Source of the DNA: an uncultured Porphyromonadaceae bacterium
Lineage (GTDB): Bacteria > Bacteroidota > Bacteroidia > Bacteroidales > Muribaculaceae
DNA: 7,913 nucleotides
Assembly (NCBI GenBank): GCA_905212215.1
Contig: CAJMDR010000079.1
Span: forward strand, 1 to 7,913
Direction of reading: 5' to 3'
The notes under the pieces were generated by a model. That model had not been told where the DNA came from. It saw only the letters and a program-made list of their open reading frames with translations, and ran no database searches. Shown here piece by piece: positions 1 to 7,067 of this stretch. The translations under genes were made by a program, and so were the position numbers. Each line of letters begins with the position of its first letter. Within the stretch, counting starts at the first letter, position 1.

Positions 1-496
1 GTATGCCATACGCTCCTGCTTTGTCAAGGGGCTTGTATTTGGTGACGTAGTATTCAATTTCTTTCGGTGAAAGCGGCCCAAAAGTAACTTTGGAACTTGC
101 CGAGAATCCTTTCTGCCGGTCGTGGGTACCCAAGGTTACTCCCGTAACTACCGTGTGCGTATGATTGGCAAGACGGCGCAGCATGGCGCATGCTTCCTGT
201 TCGCTATGTGGCTTGCCGAGGATTTCATTATCGGATATTACCACGGTGTCTGCAGTTATAAGCAGCTCGTTGTCTTGAAGTTGATTGCGGTAGCCGTTAA
301 ATTTGAGGTTGGACAGATATTGAGGCACCATTGGAGGCAGAATAGTGTCGGGATACACTTCTTTTACGCCTGTTATATTAATAACCTCAAAGGGTATATC
401 AAGCTGTGCCAACAACTCTTTCCTGCGTGGTGATTTGCTGCCCAACAGTATCTTATATTTATTCAAAAGGTCTTGCAAAGGAAATTCATTCTCCAT
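1..496 (-). CDS. maf: Maf family nucleoside-triphosphate pyrophosphatase, 3' end cut by the window edge
   Basis: Maf proteins hydrolyse non-canonical or excess nucleoside triphosphates (typically dTTP/UTP) to the monophosphate and pyrophosphate in the cytoplasm. I translated the minus strand from the ATG at 496 and read 165 uninterrupted codons to the edge; the family is usually about 190 residues, so only the C-terminus is missing. Visible signatures are the N-terminal phosphate-binding loop LLGSKSPRRKELL (residues 18-30), the acidic ITADTVV segment with the probable catalytic Asp83, LGKP at 94-97, VVTGV at 116-120 and YKPLDKAGAYGI at 154-165. The region usually written VDE..P...A.EKA reads GVKEVYP and LSNLKFNGYR here; the Glu and Lys remain but the surroundings diverge. 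The ATG lies 11 nt after the kdsC stop, so it is probably the last visible member of the same transcript. Family assignment is firm; substrate preference cannot be read. Confidence 0.93.
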   Translation of the reverse strand, partial: MENEFPLQDLLNKYKILLGSKSPRRKELLAQLDIPFEVINITGVKEVYPDTILPPMVPQYLSNLKFNGYRNQLQDNELLITADTVVISDNEILGKPHSEQEACAMLRRLANHTHTVVTGVTLGTHDRQKGFSASSKVTFGPLSPKEIEYYVTKYKPLDKAGAYGI

Positions 497-507
497 AAGA
501 TAAAGAT

Positions 508-1032
508 TTACCAACCGAAAGCTTCCTGATCCTTTAGCCAGTTATTCTGTGATTTAAGCACTTGTTCCACAATATCTCTTGCCACACCATATCCGCCATT
601 GAACCGGGAAATGTAAAGAGCTGTGTCTATCACCTCCGGAGCGGCGTCGGCAGGAGCGCAGGGCAGTCCTACATAGCGGAGACAAGGAATGTCAGGAATA
701 TCATCGCCTACATATATCACTTCCTCCGGGCTGAGTTTCTGTTCCGCCATCCATTTTTTGAGAAGCGGCAGTTTGTGTGCGGCACCGAGATAAATATTCT
801 TTATCCCGAGAGTCTCGAAACGGATACGTACCGCATCGGTTTTACCGCCGGTGAAGATTGCCATGCGGTATCCGAGTCGCGAAGCCAACTGCAACACGAA
901 TCCATCCTTTATGCTGACCATTCGCAACGGTTCTCCCGTGGTGGACATGGGTATCACCGAGGGAGAAAGAACGCCGTCTACATCGAATGTGAAAGCCTTT
1001 ATTTTACTTAAATCGTATGGTATTGAACTCAT
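508..1032 (-). CDS. kdsC: KdsC-type HAD phosphatase (3-deoxy-D-manno-octulosonate 8-phosphate phosphatase)
   Basis: This 174-residue protein matches the C0-type (capless) HAD phosphatases that dephosphorylate KDO-8-phosphate on the way to the KDO of lipopolysaccharide. HAD motif I is FTFDVDGVLS, with nucleophile Asp17 and Asp19. Motif II is FTGGK (Thr61), motif III is Lys87 in AHKLPLL, and motif IV is YVGDDIPDIP (109-116, metal-binding acidic residues). The C-terminal NGGYGVARDIVEQVL resembles the KdsC tail that closes over the neighbouring subunit in the tetramer. Length is normal. I start it at the ATG at 1032: it forms a 4-nt ATGA overlap with the stop of the upstream gene, and translation starts directly before the family's first strand. 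A longer reading back to 1125 would only add antiparallel-frame sequence lying inside the upstream gene. Cytoplasmic. The family is certain; the exact substrate is inferred, since close relatives act on other keto-acid sugar phosphates. Confidence 0.92.
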   Translation of the reverse strand: MSSIPYDLSKIKAFTFDVDGVLSPSVIPMSTTGEPLRMVSIKDGFVLQLASRLGYRMAIFTGGKTDAVRIRFETLGIKNIYLGAAHKLPLLKKWMAEQKLSPEEVIYVGDDIPDIPCLRYVGLPCAPADAAPEVIDTALYISRFNGGYGVARDIVEQVLKSQNNWLKDQEAFGW

Positions 1033-1775
1033 TTCTCTTTGTATAGATTGAGAATCTGTTGTGAGAGCAGTCTGCAAACCCTTGACATGTGGGGATGGTT
1101 CTGCAGAAGATCCATGTGTGTCCACAGGGTAGCAAGGTCAGCGCGTCGTGCCGGTCCGGTCTGTGAGTCGTAGGGGCCGCATGTCATTGCTTTGGCTACA
1201 GTCTCTTCCACAAGCGGCTTGTAGATGTCCAGACTCAGATTACAGTCTTTTACAGCCTTATCGGCGAGATAGAGCATATAATTGACATAGTTGCAGGCAA
1301 AGACAGCCCCAAGATGTATATGTGCCCGGGTTTTGGTGTCGGCCAGATGTGCGTTGTCTGTCATGCGTTTTGCAAGATCGAGCAATTGGTCTTCTACCTC
1401 AGTAGTAACCCCTTCCACGAAAACAGGGATAGAGGCATACTCCAGTTCCCTGTCTTTGGTAAAAGTCTGCATGGGATATAACACGCCACCTTTATGACGT
1501 CTTCCCTCCAGCAGAGAAATTGGCATGGAACCTGCGGTATGGGCTATTATGGCATTATCTTTTTCTAACTTGGCATCCACGGCAGATGCTACTTCGCCTA
1601 TGGCGCTGTCGCTGACGGCTATAAGGCAAATATCGGCCTGTGTATCCAGATCTTCTAAGGTACGGGAGTTGGCTTTGCTTACCTCGCAGCCGAGAGTGTT
1701 CAGCCACCGGTATAGATGAGTCGCCACGTTGCCGTTGCCCGCTATGGCGATGCACGGGAGAGATTCAGTCTTCAT
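1029..1775 (-). CDS. Rossmann-like / DUF2520 domain protein (putative NADP-dependent oxidoreductase)
   Basis: A 248-residue two-domain protein. The N-terminal part is a dinucleotide-binding fold: IAIAGNGNVATHL (residues 9-21) carries the GxGNVA loop, followed by CLIAVSDSAIGEVA (50-63) and AIIAHTAGSMP (76-86), as in the ketopantoate reductase / F420-dependent NADP-reductase group. A GVLYPMQTFTKD segment (97-108) leads into the helical C-terminal DUF2520 domain, with AHIHLGAVFACNYVN (151-165) and QTGPARRAD (205-213) as conserved-looking blocks. The reaction is unknown; the family resembles beta-hydroxyacid or pyrroline-carboxylate reductases in shape. The ATG at 1775 is chosen because it sits just before the first beta strand; an ATG at 1784 would add three residues (MQY). 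The start overlaps the upstream stop by 11 nt and its own stop overlaps kdsC by 4 nt, so it is embedded in a coupled series. Confidence 0.88.
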   Translation of the reverse strand: MKTESLPCIAIAGNGNVATHLYRWLNTLGCEVSKANSRTLEDLDTQADICLIAVSDSAIGEVASAVDAKLEKDNAIIAHTAGSMPISLLEGRRHKGGVLYPMQTFTKDRELEYASIPVFVEGVTTEVEDQLLDLAKRMTDNAHLADTKTRAHIHLGAVFACNYVNYMLYLADKAVKDCNLSLDIYKPLVEETVAKAMTCGPYDSQTGPARRADLATLWTHMDLLQNHPHMSRVCRLLSQQILNLYKEK

Positions 1776-2772
1776 ATATTGCATTGATTTTTAATTCGTT
1801 GTTTTTGAGCATTGTCACCATACCCATGGTCATGCGCAGATTCATTTCCACACACAGGTTGAAGCCATGTTGAGGTGAATGGAGACAGTCTATTCCAACA
1901 GGACCGTTGTAACTGTCCTGGATTACAGCTTCCAAGGCTATTCTCTGTAATTCGAGATATTCTGTATTCCATCCATAATATAACAAATGGCAGAGAATAT
2001 CTTCCTGCGACCTTGTGTCATTGCCGGTATATTGACCGTTGGAATCTACGTTGAACAGTGAGTAACCTAAGAATCGGGCTTTCCCATTGTTGATGCTCCA
2101 TTCTGTAGCGAAATCAACATCTTGTTCCCAGTCCGGTTCCGCCATTATGGATTCCTGCCGTGACAGCGTTCCTTTCACCCAGTTTTCAATTCCACTGTTC
2201 CATTGCCGGGTGAAATGATACACACCTCGGCCCGATGAGCTCCAGGGCGCTTTAAGATACCCGGCTTCTCTTTTCTCGTACCATTCTTTGATATCCTCTA
2301 TTTGGGAGAACTCCGATGGCCAAAATTCCACTGCTGTACCGACAATGCGGTGAAACTCTATTGTATTGCGTCTATGGGCTTTCTGTCGTAAGATTTCTAT
2401 TGATGCTGAATCCGGAAGTAGCTGTTTATCTATATTGTTGTTAAGGAGAAATCGTCTCAAGGTATGATTCCATCCCCATGGCTTTACTGAAGTTATCCCC
2501 ATTTCTTTGAGATCTCGCAGATCTTCGGAACGGATTATATGTAATTCTTTATTGTTGATTATCTCTGCCGTTTCTTGTGGTACAGCTTCTGTCGGCTCAT
2601 CTAAGAGCAGTATAGCATCTCCTTTTCTTGCCCAATATGCGGGCATCAGCGCCAAGTGACGCCGTAATGACCGTATGGCTGTGTTGGGAGTGAAGTTGGA
2701 TCCTCCGCACCCTAATGCAAAATCGGTCTCAGGGTTAAAGATATGAAGTATGCCATTGGCGCTTCCTTCCAT
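1765..2772 (-). CDS. conserved Bacteroidales protein with ATP-grasp-like C-terminal half, function unknown
   Basis: This 335-residue protein has no name I can give with confidence. Its N-terminus GILHIFNPETDFAL (7-20), followed by NFTPNTAIRSLRRHLALMPAYWA (26-48), matches a group of uncharacterised Bacteroidales proteins I recognise by the HIFNPE start. The second half has the order expected of an ATP-grasp enzyme: YLKAPWSSSGRGV (172-184) as the lysine and small-residue loop over ATP, SIMAEPDWEQDVDFATEWSI (208-227) as the acidic hinge region, GPVGIDCL (290-297), and CVEMNLRMTMG (307-317), where Glu309 and Asn311 would bind magnesium and Arg313 phosphate. ATP-grasp enzymes join a carboxylate to an amine or thiol through an acyl phosphate; no substrate can be read here. 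There is no signal peptide or membrane segment. It begins 4 nt after the pyrC stop and overlaps the next gene by 11 nt. Sampled lines look clearly more AT-rich than pyrC. Confidence 0.82.
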   Translation of the reverse strand: MEGSANGILHIFNPETDFALGCGGSNFTPNTAIRSLRRHLALMPAYWARKGDAILLLDEPTEAVPQETAEIINNKELHIIRSEDLRDLKEMGITSVKPWGWNHTLRRFLLNNNIDKQLLPDSASIEILRQKAHRRNTIEFHRIVGTAVEFWPSEFSQIEDIKEWYEKREAGYLKAPWSSSGRGVYHFTRQWNSGIENWVKGTLSRQESIMAEPDWEQDVDFATEWSINNGKARFLGYSLFNVDSNGQYTGNDTRSQEDILCHLLYYGWNTEYLELQRIALEAVIQDSYNGPVGIDCLHSPQHGFNLCVEMNLRMTMGMVTMLKNNELKINAIYED

Positions 2773-2776
2773 CCTT

Positions 2777-4120
2777 TCAGTGTTTGCCGAAGGTCAGGGC
2801 TTCCGGGCAACGGGTCTGGAATTCGCCGTTATGATAGGCGAGCGTTCCGTTCACATAAGTTGCTTCTACGCTATGGCTGAACCGTACTCCTTGATATGGA
2901 GTCCAGCCACATTTGGAATATATGTTTTCTCCGGCTAATGTGGATTTGCCGGGATTCACTATCACTAAATCGGCGCGATAGCCTGGGCGAAGGTATCCAC
3001 GGTTCCGTATGTTGAAAAGTTTCGCCGGGTTATGGCACATCAGCTCTACTACCTGCAAAGGTGTTACAATTCCCTGCAAGGAGAGTTCCAGCATTATCAG
3101 AAGTGAATATTGTATACCCGGACCTCCTGAAGCAGCCTTTAGGGCTCCTCCCTCTTTCTCTTCAGGCAGATGCGGGGCATGATCCGTTGCTACAATCTGT
3201 ATTCTGCCATCGGATATGGCCCGACGCAGTTCATCACGGTCCTTGGACTGTTTAACTGCCGGATTCCATTTTATCAAGGCACCAAGACGGGTATAGTCCA
3301 CGTCACTGAACCAGAGATGATGAACACAGGCCTCGCCGGTGATTTTCCTCTCTTCAAGTTTACCATGACCAAGCATTTTTGCCTCTTCGGCAGTAGAAAG
3401 GTGCAGAATATGCAACCGTGTGCCAAGACGCCTGGCACGCTCTATTGCCTTTCTTGTGCTTTCCACACAGGCTTTTTCGCTACGGATGAGCGGATGGGCC
3501 GATACCGGCACATTTTCTCCATATCTTTCGCGGAAACCTTCGGCATTGGCTTTTATAATGCTTTCGTCCTCGCTGTGTACTGCTATTATATAAGGCAGTG
3601 AGAAAATCCTGTCAAGTGCCTCATCGTTGTCCACAAGCATATTACCTGTGGAGGAGCCTAAAAAGACCTTCAGCCCCGGAATGGCTGCCGGGTCTATTTT
3701 TGCAATCTCTTTTTCGTTGTCGTTGGTAGCGCCAAAGAAAAAGCTGTAGTTTGCCCACGAAGTCTCCTCGCCGCGATGCATCTTGTCCTGCCATGCCTCT
3801 ACCGTAGTTGTCTGCGGTTTGGTGTTTGGCATATCCATGAAAGAGGTCACCCCCCCGGCAATGGCGGCACGGCTCTCGCTGGCTATGTCTCCCTTGTGCG
3901 TCACACCCGGTTCACGGAAATGTACTTGGTCGTCAATCACGCCGGGCATGAGCCATTTCCCTTGCAGATCTTCCTTCTCGTCACAGGAGTCAATCAGACG
4001 ACTATCCGGCTCTCCTTCTGCAACAGCCGCTATATCTTTGCCCTCGGTGACAAGATATCCTTTGAACGGTTCCCGCTCGCTTATAATCAAAGCGTTGTAA
4101 AACAGTTTTCTTCTTTTCAT
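2777..4120 (-). CDS. pyrC: dihydroorotase
   Basis: Dihydroorotase interconverts N-carbamoyl-L-aspartate and dihydroorotate, the third step of pyrimidine synthesis, in the cytoplasm. The 447-residue length suits the amidohydrolase form of the enzyme. Visible motifs are VIDDQVHFREPG (61-72) with His67 and the substrate-binding Arg69, FMDMPNT (94-100) with Asn99, PGLKVFLGSSTGNM (148-161) with Lys151 as the likely carboxylated metal bridge, VHSED (181-185) with His182, LHILHLST (236-243), and VATDHAPH (310-317) with the catalytic Asp313. The C-terminal GYRADLVIVNPG and CGWTPYQGVRFSHSV are typical of the family. The first His of the usual D-x-H-x-H metal motif is Gln65; as I recall, Bacteroidales homologs such as the Porphyromonas enzyme share this. 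Its ATG overlaps the upstream stop by 4 nt (ATGA) and the next gene starts 4 nt after its stop. Confidence 0.95.
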   Translation of the reverse strand: MKRRKLFYNALIISEREPFKGYLVTEGKDIAAVAEGEPDSRLIDSCDEKEDLQGKWLMPGVIDDQVHFREPGVTHKGDIASESRAAIAGGVTSFMDMPNTKPQTTTVEAWQDKMHRGEETSWANYSFFFGATNDNEKEIAKIDPAAIPGLKVFLGSSTGNMLVDNDEALDRIFSLPYIIAVHSEDESIIKANAEGFRERYGENVPVSAHPLIRSEKACVESTRKAIERARRLGTRLHILHLSTAEEAKMLGHGKLEERKITGEACVHHLWFSDVDYTRLGALIKWNPAVKQSKDRDELRRAISDGRIQIVATDHAPHLPEEKEGGALKAASGGPGIQYSLLIMLELSLQGIVTPLQVVELMCHNPAKLFNIRNRGYLRPGYRADLVIVNPGKSTLAGENIYSKCGWTPYQGVRFSHSVEATYVNGTLAYHNGEFQTRCPEALTFGKH

Positions 4121-4842
4121 ATCTTGCCTCTCAGGGCTTTCAGACGCAGTTTAATTACACCAAAGGCTGCTTCTCCGAAGATAGAGCCTGACATCTTGCT
4201 GGTGCCGAGTACGCGGTTGACGAACACTATGGGTACTTCCACAATCTTAAATTTCTTGCGGAAAGCACGGTATTTCATTTCTATCTGGAAGGCATATCCT
4301 TTGAACTGTATGGAATCCAAGCCTATTTCCTTCAGCACTTTTCTGCGGTAGCAGACGAATCCCGCCGTTGTGTCGCGCAGTTTCATTCCGGTCACTAAAC
4401 GGACATAAGCCGAAGCGTAAAAAGACATCAAAACTCTACCCATGGGCCAGTTCACCACATTTACGCCACCCACATAGCGTGATCCTATGGCAACGTCGGC
4501 ACCATCTTCGCGACAGGCTTTCAGCAGCCTTGGAACATCCTTGGGATTATGCGAGAAATCGGCGTCCATTTCCATGATATATTGGAAATCGCGCTCCAAG
4601 CCCCATTTGAAACCATGTATGTAGGCAGTACCGAGCCCAAGTTTGCCTGCTCTTTCCTCAATGAACAGTCGTCCCGGCCATTCTTCCATCTTGCGTTTCA
4701 CTGCAGCTGCCGTGCCGTCGGGCGAATTGTCATCGATGATAAGAACGGAATAATCGTCGCCGAGTTTCAATACTGCGTCGATTATGGCATCTATGTTTTC
4801 TATCTCGTTATAAGTGGGAATTATTACAAGCGCGTCGGTCAT
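4117..4842 (-). CDS. polyprenol-phosphate mannose synthase-type GT2 glycosyltransferase
   Basis: A 241-residue single-domain GT-A enzyme of family GT2, closest in pattern to dolichol/polyprenol-phosphate mannosyltransferases (DPM1 type). These move mannose from GDP-mannose to a lipid phosphate on the inner face of the cytoplasmic membrane. The N-terminus ALVIIPTYNEIENI (4-17) and LIIDDNSPDGT (34-44) bind nucleotide; EMDADFSHNP (91-100) holds the DxD-like metal site (Asp93, Asp95). IGSRYVGG (119-126), LRDTTAGFVCYRR (155-167) and FVNRVLGTSKMSG (207-219) are the acceptor and diphosphate regions typical of DPM1. There is no C-terminal membrane segment, so it would bind the membrane peripherally. 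The ATG lies 17 nt after the upstream stop, and the stop overlaps pyrC by 4 nt. The product could feed envelope or protein O-glycosylation; that, and mannose rather than another hexose, is inference. Confidence 0.9.
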   Translation of the reverse strand: MTDALVIIPTYNEIENIDAIIDAVLKLGDDYSVLIIDDNSPDGTAAAVKRKMEEWPGRLFIEERAGKLGLGTAYIHGFKWGLERDFQYIMEMDADFSHNPKDVPRLLKACREDGADVAIGSRYVGGVNVVNWPMGRVLMSFYASAYVRLVTGMKLRDTTAGFVCYRRKVLKEIGLDSIQFKGYAFQIEMKYRAFRKKFKIVEVPIVFVNRVLGTSKMSGSIFGEAAFGVIKLRLKALRGKI

Positions 4843-4859
4843 GGGTACAGCTTGGGGTT

Positions 4860-5804
4860 TTAGAATGAAACGTTGTATTTTTTCAATAGATATAGCGGGT
4901 GATAGCTTTGCTTCGCCAGTCTCAGTCCGGCATCGCCGGCATCATCTTCCCTGTTGATATGTGTGATTTCCGGATGAAGTGCCGTTACAGCCTCTGCAAA
5001 GCTTTTATTGATCATCTCGAACGAGCCGGAAACTGATCGTTCGGCTTTTTCTACATGAATATATAGAGTGTCGCCGAGCATGTCGCCTATGGTGTATGCC
5101 ACAATCTGGCCGGATACGGTAAGCACTCCTCCTATGAGGTGTTTGTTGCCTTTCTCCACCTCGGTAAGCAACAAACCTGCCAGCTCTCGTTCCTGACGTG
5201 CCTCTTCCGTCTGCGATGCCTCGCGTTCCACGGCGCGGTTGGTGACGCGGCGTATCTCGGTTACGTCTTCCGGTTGCATGATATGGAATTCCCAGTCAGG
5301 ATACAGGTTCTTGAACTGGTTGACATGATTCCGCTTTTTGCTGAGTTTCTTCCCGGCAAGCGTTGACAGAGCGCCGGCATCGTAAATATAATCTTCCCAC
5401 GATACCAGTTCTTTCATCTTTTTGCCGCCAAGTTCCATAAGTTTATGTGCCGATTCTTCAGGTACCGAGGAAAATTCCAAAGGAATGTTTCGGTTTTCAC
5501 ACCATTTCTTCAGCTCTGCAATGGCTTCGTTAAGAGGAAGTTTTCCGAGCGGAACGGAAAATGCCATATTCAGCTTCTGGGAGAAAAAGGATGAGACGCA
5601 TACGGTACCAGGTGCTCTTCCTTTTATGAACAGCGTATCACGGAACACGGCATATTCATATTCAAACATGTCGACCCACATCAACAGTCCTCCGTAGCTG
5701 AAATCACAGCTACGTTCTTTATGAAACTCAAGGTAGGGGAGTACCCTTTCCATTGCTTCCGTGTCTATTGGTCTGAATTGGAGTTGGTCGGCGGCAGTCG
5801 GCAT
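4860..5804 (-). CDS. DUF2156 (GNAT-fold, phosphatidylglycerol lysyltransferase C-domain-like) protein
   Basis: From the ATG at 5804 this reads 314 residues. It resembles the DUF2156 family, two linked GNAT-like folds related to the C-terminal aminoacyl-transferase domain of MprF. LQFRPIDTEAMERVLPYLEF (8-27) and CDFSYGGLLMWVDMFEYEYAVFRDTLFI (33-60) are the typical N-terminal portion. A basic stretch KKLSKKRNHVNQF (152-164) precedes the second domain, and INREDDAGDAGLRLAKQSYHP (283-303) with the ending LKKYNV matches the family's acidic-to-aromatic C-terminus. No membrane segment or signal peptide is visible, unlike full MprF. Acceptor and donor are unknown. An in-frame TTG at 5837 would add 11 residues (MLKFYKQYNHN); I prefer the ATG because those residues look unlike family N-termini and TTG is a rare start, but this is not settled. 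It lies 43 nt after the aminotransferase stop (10 nt if TTG is used). Confidence 0.86.
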   Translation of the reverse strand: MPTAADQLQFRPIDTEAMERVLPYLEFHKERSCDFSYGGLLMWVDMFEYEYAVFRDTLFIKGRAPGTVCVSSFFSQKLNMAFSVPLGKLPLNEAIAELKKWCENRNIPLEFSSVPEESAHKLMELGGKKMKELVSWEDYIYDAGALSTLAGKKLSKKRNHVNQFKNLYPDWEFHIMQPEDVTEIRRVTNRAVEREASQTEEARQERELAGLLLTEVEKGNKHLIGGVLTVSGQIVAYTIGDMLGDTLYIHVEKAERSVSGSFEMINKSFAEAVTALHPEITHINREDDAGDAGLRLAKQSYHPLYLLKKYNVSF

Positions 5805-5847
5805 ATTGTGATTGTATTGCTTATAGAATTTTAACAATCAAAAGGCT

Positions 5848-7053
5848 TTAATTCTTTTTCTGCCTGGCAAATTCATGTATTGCATCAATGATGAAGTTCT
5901 GGTCCTCTTCACTGACGCATGGTCCGGAGGGCAGACAAAGCCCCTGATCGAACAGCCTTTCCGAGGTGCCGTTGACGTATCGGGTTGCTTCGGCATATAC
6001 AGGCTGCATGTGGAGCGGTTTCCATAAAAGCCGTGTCTCAACGTTCAATGTCTGCATGTGTAGCCGGAGTTCATCAGCGGTGAATCCTGCTTGATTCTTG
6101 TCCACAAGAATTGTGGTAAGCCAGTAATTGCTGTCAAAGTTCGGGGAGGGATTGCTGAACACAGTAACACCTTCGATGTCGCTCATCATGTCTACATAAC
6201 GTTGGTGCATGATACGGCGTAATCTGAGGCGTTCCGTCAAGGTTTCCAGCTGGCCGAGTCCCACTGCTGCGCTGATGTTGCTAAGCCTGTAATTGTAGCC
6301 TATTACTTTATGGTGATAGTAGGGCATCGGTTCTCTTGCCTGTGTGGCCAGGAACAAAGCTCTTTTCTTTTCTTCTTCAGTGTGAACTACCAGGGCTCCG
6401 CCGCCGGAGGTGGTGATCATCTTGTTGCCGTTGAAGGAGAGGACGCCGTATTCGCCGAATGTGCCGAGTACCTGACCGTTGAAACGGGAGCCGAAGCCTT
6501 CGGCGGCATCTTCGAGGACAGGAATCTCATAGCGGTGGGCAATCTCCATGATACGGTCGATCTTATATGGCATACCGTAGAGGGCAACCGGGATGATGGC
6601 TTTCGGCTTCTTGCCTGTCTTGGCGATACGGTCCTTTATGGCCTCTTCGAGCAGCTCAGGATCCATGTTCCATGTCTCCTTTTCCGAGTCCACGAAGACA
6701 GGAGTCGCGCCGAGGTATGTGATGGGATGGGAAGAGGCGCAGAAGGTGAATGATTGCACCAACACTTCATCGCCGGGCTTCACGCCGCAGGCAATAAGGG
6801 CTAAGTGCACAGCCGCGGTACCGGCCGAGAGAGCTACAACTTTTTTAGACAGGAGAACAGGAGGACAGGTTGATTGTTCTGTGTTTTTCTGTGTTCCCTC
6901 TCTTTTGTTTACAAAGTTTTCGAGGTCCTTCTCGAAGCCATTCACGTTCGGACCAAGAGGCACGACCCAGTTGGAATCGAATGCTTCTTTTATGAATTCC
7001 TGTTCTTTGCCTGACATATGCGCCAGACAAAGCAATATTCTTTCAGTTGACAT
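5848..7053 (-). CDS. DegT/DnrJ/EryC1/StrS-family (PglE-like) nucleotide-sugar aminotransferase with an internal insert
   Basis: A PLP-dependent fold-type I aminotransferase of 401 residues, probably aminating a UDP-4-keto-6-deoxy-HexNAc with glutamate as donor. HMSGKEQEFIKEAFDSNWVV (12-31) and PLGPNVNGFEKDL (32-44) are the PglE-style N-terminus, ALSAGTAAVHLAL (74-86) is the phosphate-binding segment, and LEDAAEGFGSRF (180-191) has the PLP-pyridine Asp182. LSFNGNKMITTSGGGAL (205-221) contains the Schiff-base Lys211, and YNYRLSNISAAVGLGQLE (253-270) is also characteristic. Between FEKDLENFV and VVALSAGTAA, where relatives have only a few residues, lies a polar insert (about 49-71) with a CPPVLL run. 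Its DNA shares exact words with the intergenic gap upstream. The frame is intact and all catalytic residues are present, so the enzyme should work. The gene follows the phosphoglycosyl transferase after 155 nt. The closest functional analogues I know are PglE of Campylobacter and WcfR of B. fragilis. Confidence 0.92.
   Translation of the reverse strand: MSTERILLCLAHMSGKEQEFIKEAFDSNWVVPLGPNVNGFEKDLENFVNKREGTQKNTEQSTCPPVLLSKKVVALSAGTAAVHLALIACGVKPGDEVLVQSFTFCASSHPITYLGATPVFVDSEKETWNMDPELLEEAIKDRIAKTGKKPKAIIPVALYGMPYKIDRIMEIAHRYEIPVLEDAAEGFGSRFNGQVLGTFGEYGVLSFNGNKMITTSGGGALVVHTEEEKKRALFLATQAREPMPYYHHKVIGYNYRLSNISAAVGLGQLETLTERLRLRRIMHQRYVDMMSDIEGVTVFSNPSPNFDSNYWLTTILVDKNQAGFTADELRLHMQTLNVETRLLWKPLHMQPVYAEATRYVNGTSERLFDQGLCLPSGPCVSEEDQNFIIDAIHEFARQKKN
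6841..6909 (-). repeat. repeat-like insert inside the aminotransferase gene (codons 49-71)
   Basis: On the plus strand this segment holds tttttagacag at 6842-6852 and caggaggaca at 6858-6867, both found exactly in the gap upstream of the gene. It also has a 9-nt direct repeat ttctgtgtt at 6877-6885 and 6887-6895. It encodes the polar stretch of the protein that relatives lack. Seen directly: the shared words and the extra residues. Inferred: that they form one repeat element that stayed in frame. Confidence 0.65.
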
Positions 7054-7067
7054 ATTTCAATTAGTTG

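Noticed and set aside
122..433. Plus-strand open frame of 103 codons
   Set aside because: It is antisense to the Maf gene, which reads openly from 496 to the window edge with all core motifs.
562..1011. Plus-strand open frame of 149 codons
   Set aside because: It is antisense to kdsC, whose HAD motifs are unmistakable; its translation shows no recognisable domain.
1033..1125. N-terminal extension of the KdsC gene to an ATG at 1125 (31 extra residues)
   Set aside because: It lies wholly within the upstream DUF2520 gene in another frame, shows no family similarity, and the ATG at 1032 gives a standard ATGA overlap and a normal KdsC length.
3776..4351. Plus-strand open frame of 191 codons
   Set aside because: It crosses the pyrC/GT2 junction on the opposite strand of two firmly identified genes and looks like a shadow frame.
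6841..6909. Aminotransferase as a pseudogene broken by the repeat insert
   Set aside because: The frame is intact through the insert and all PLP-binding residues (Asp182, Lys211, the AGTAAVH loop) are present, so a functional enzyme is more likely.
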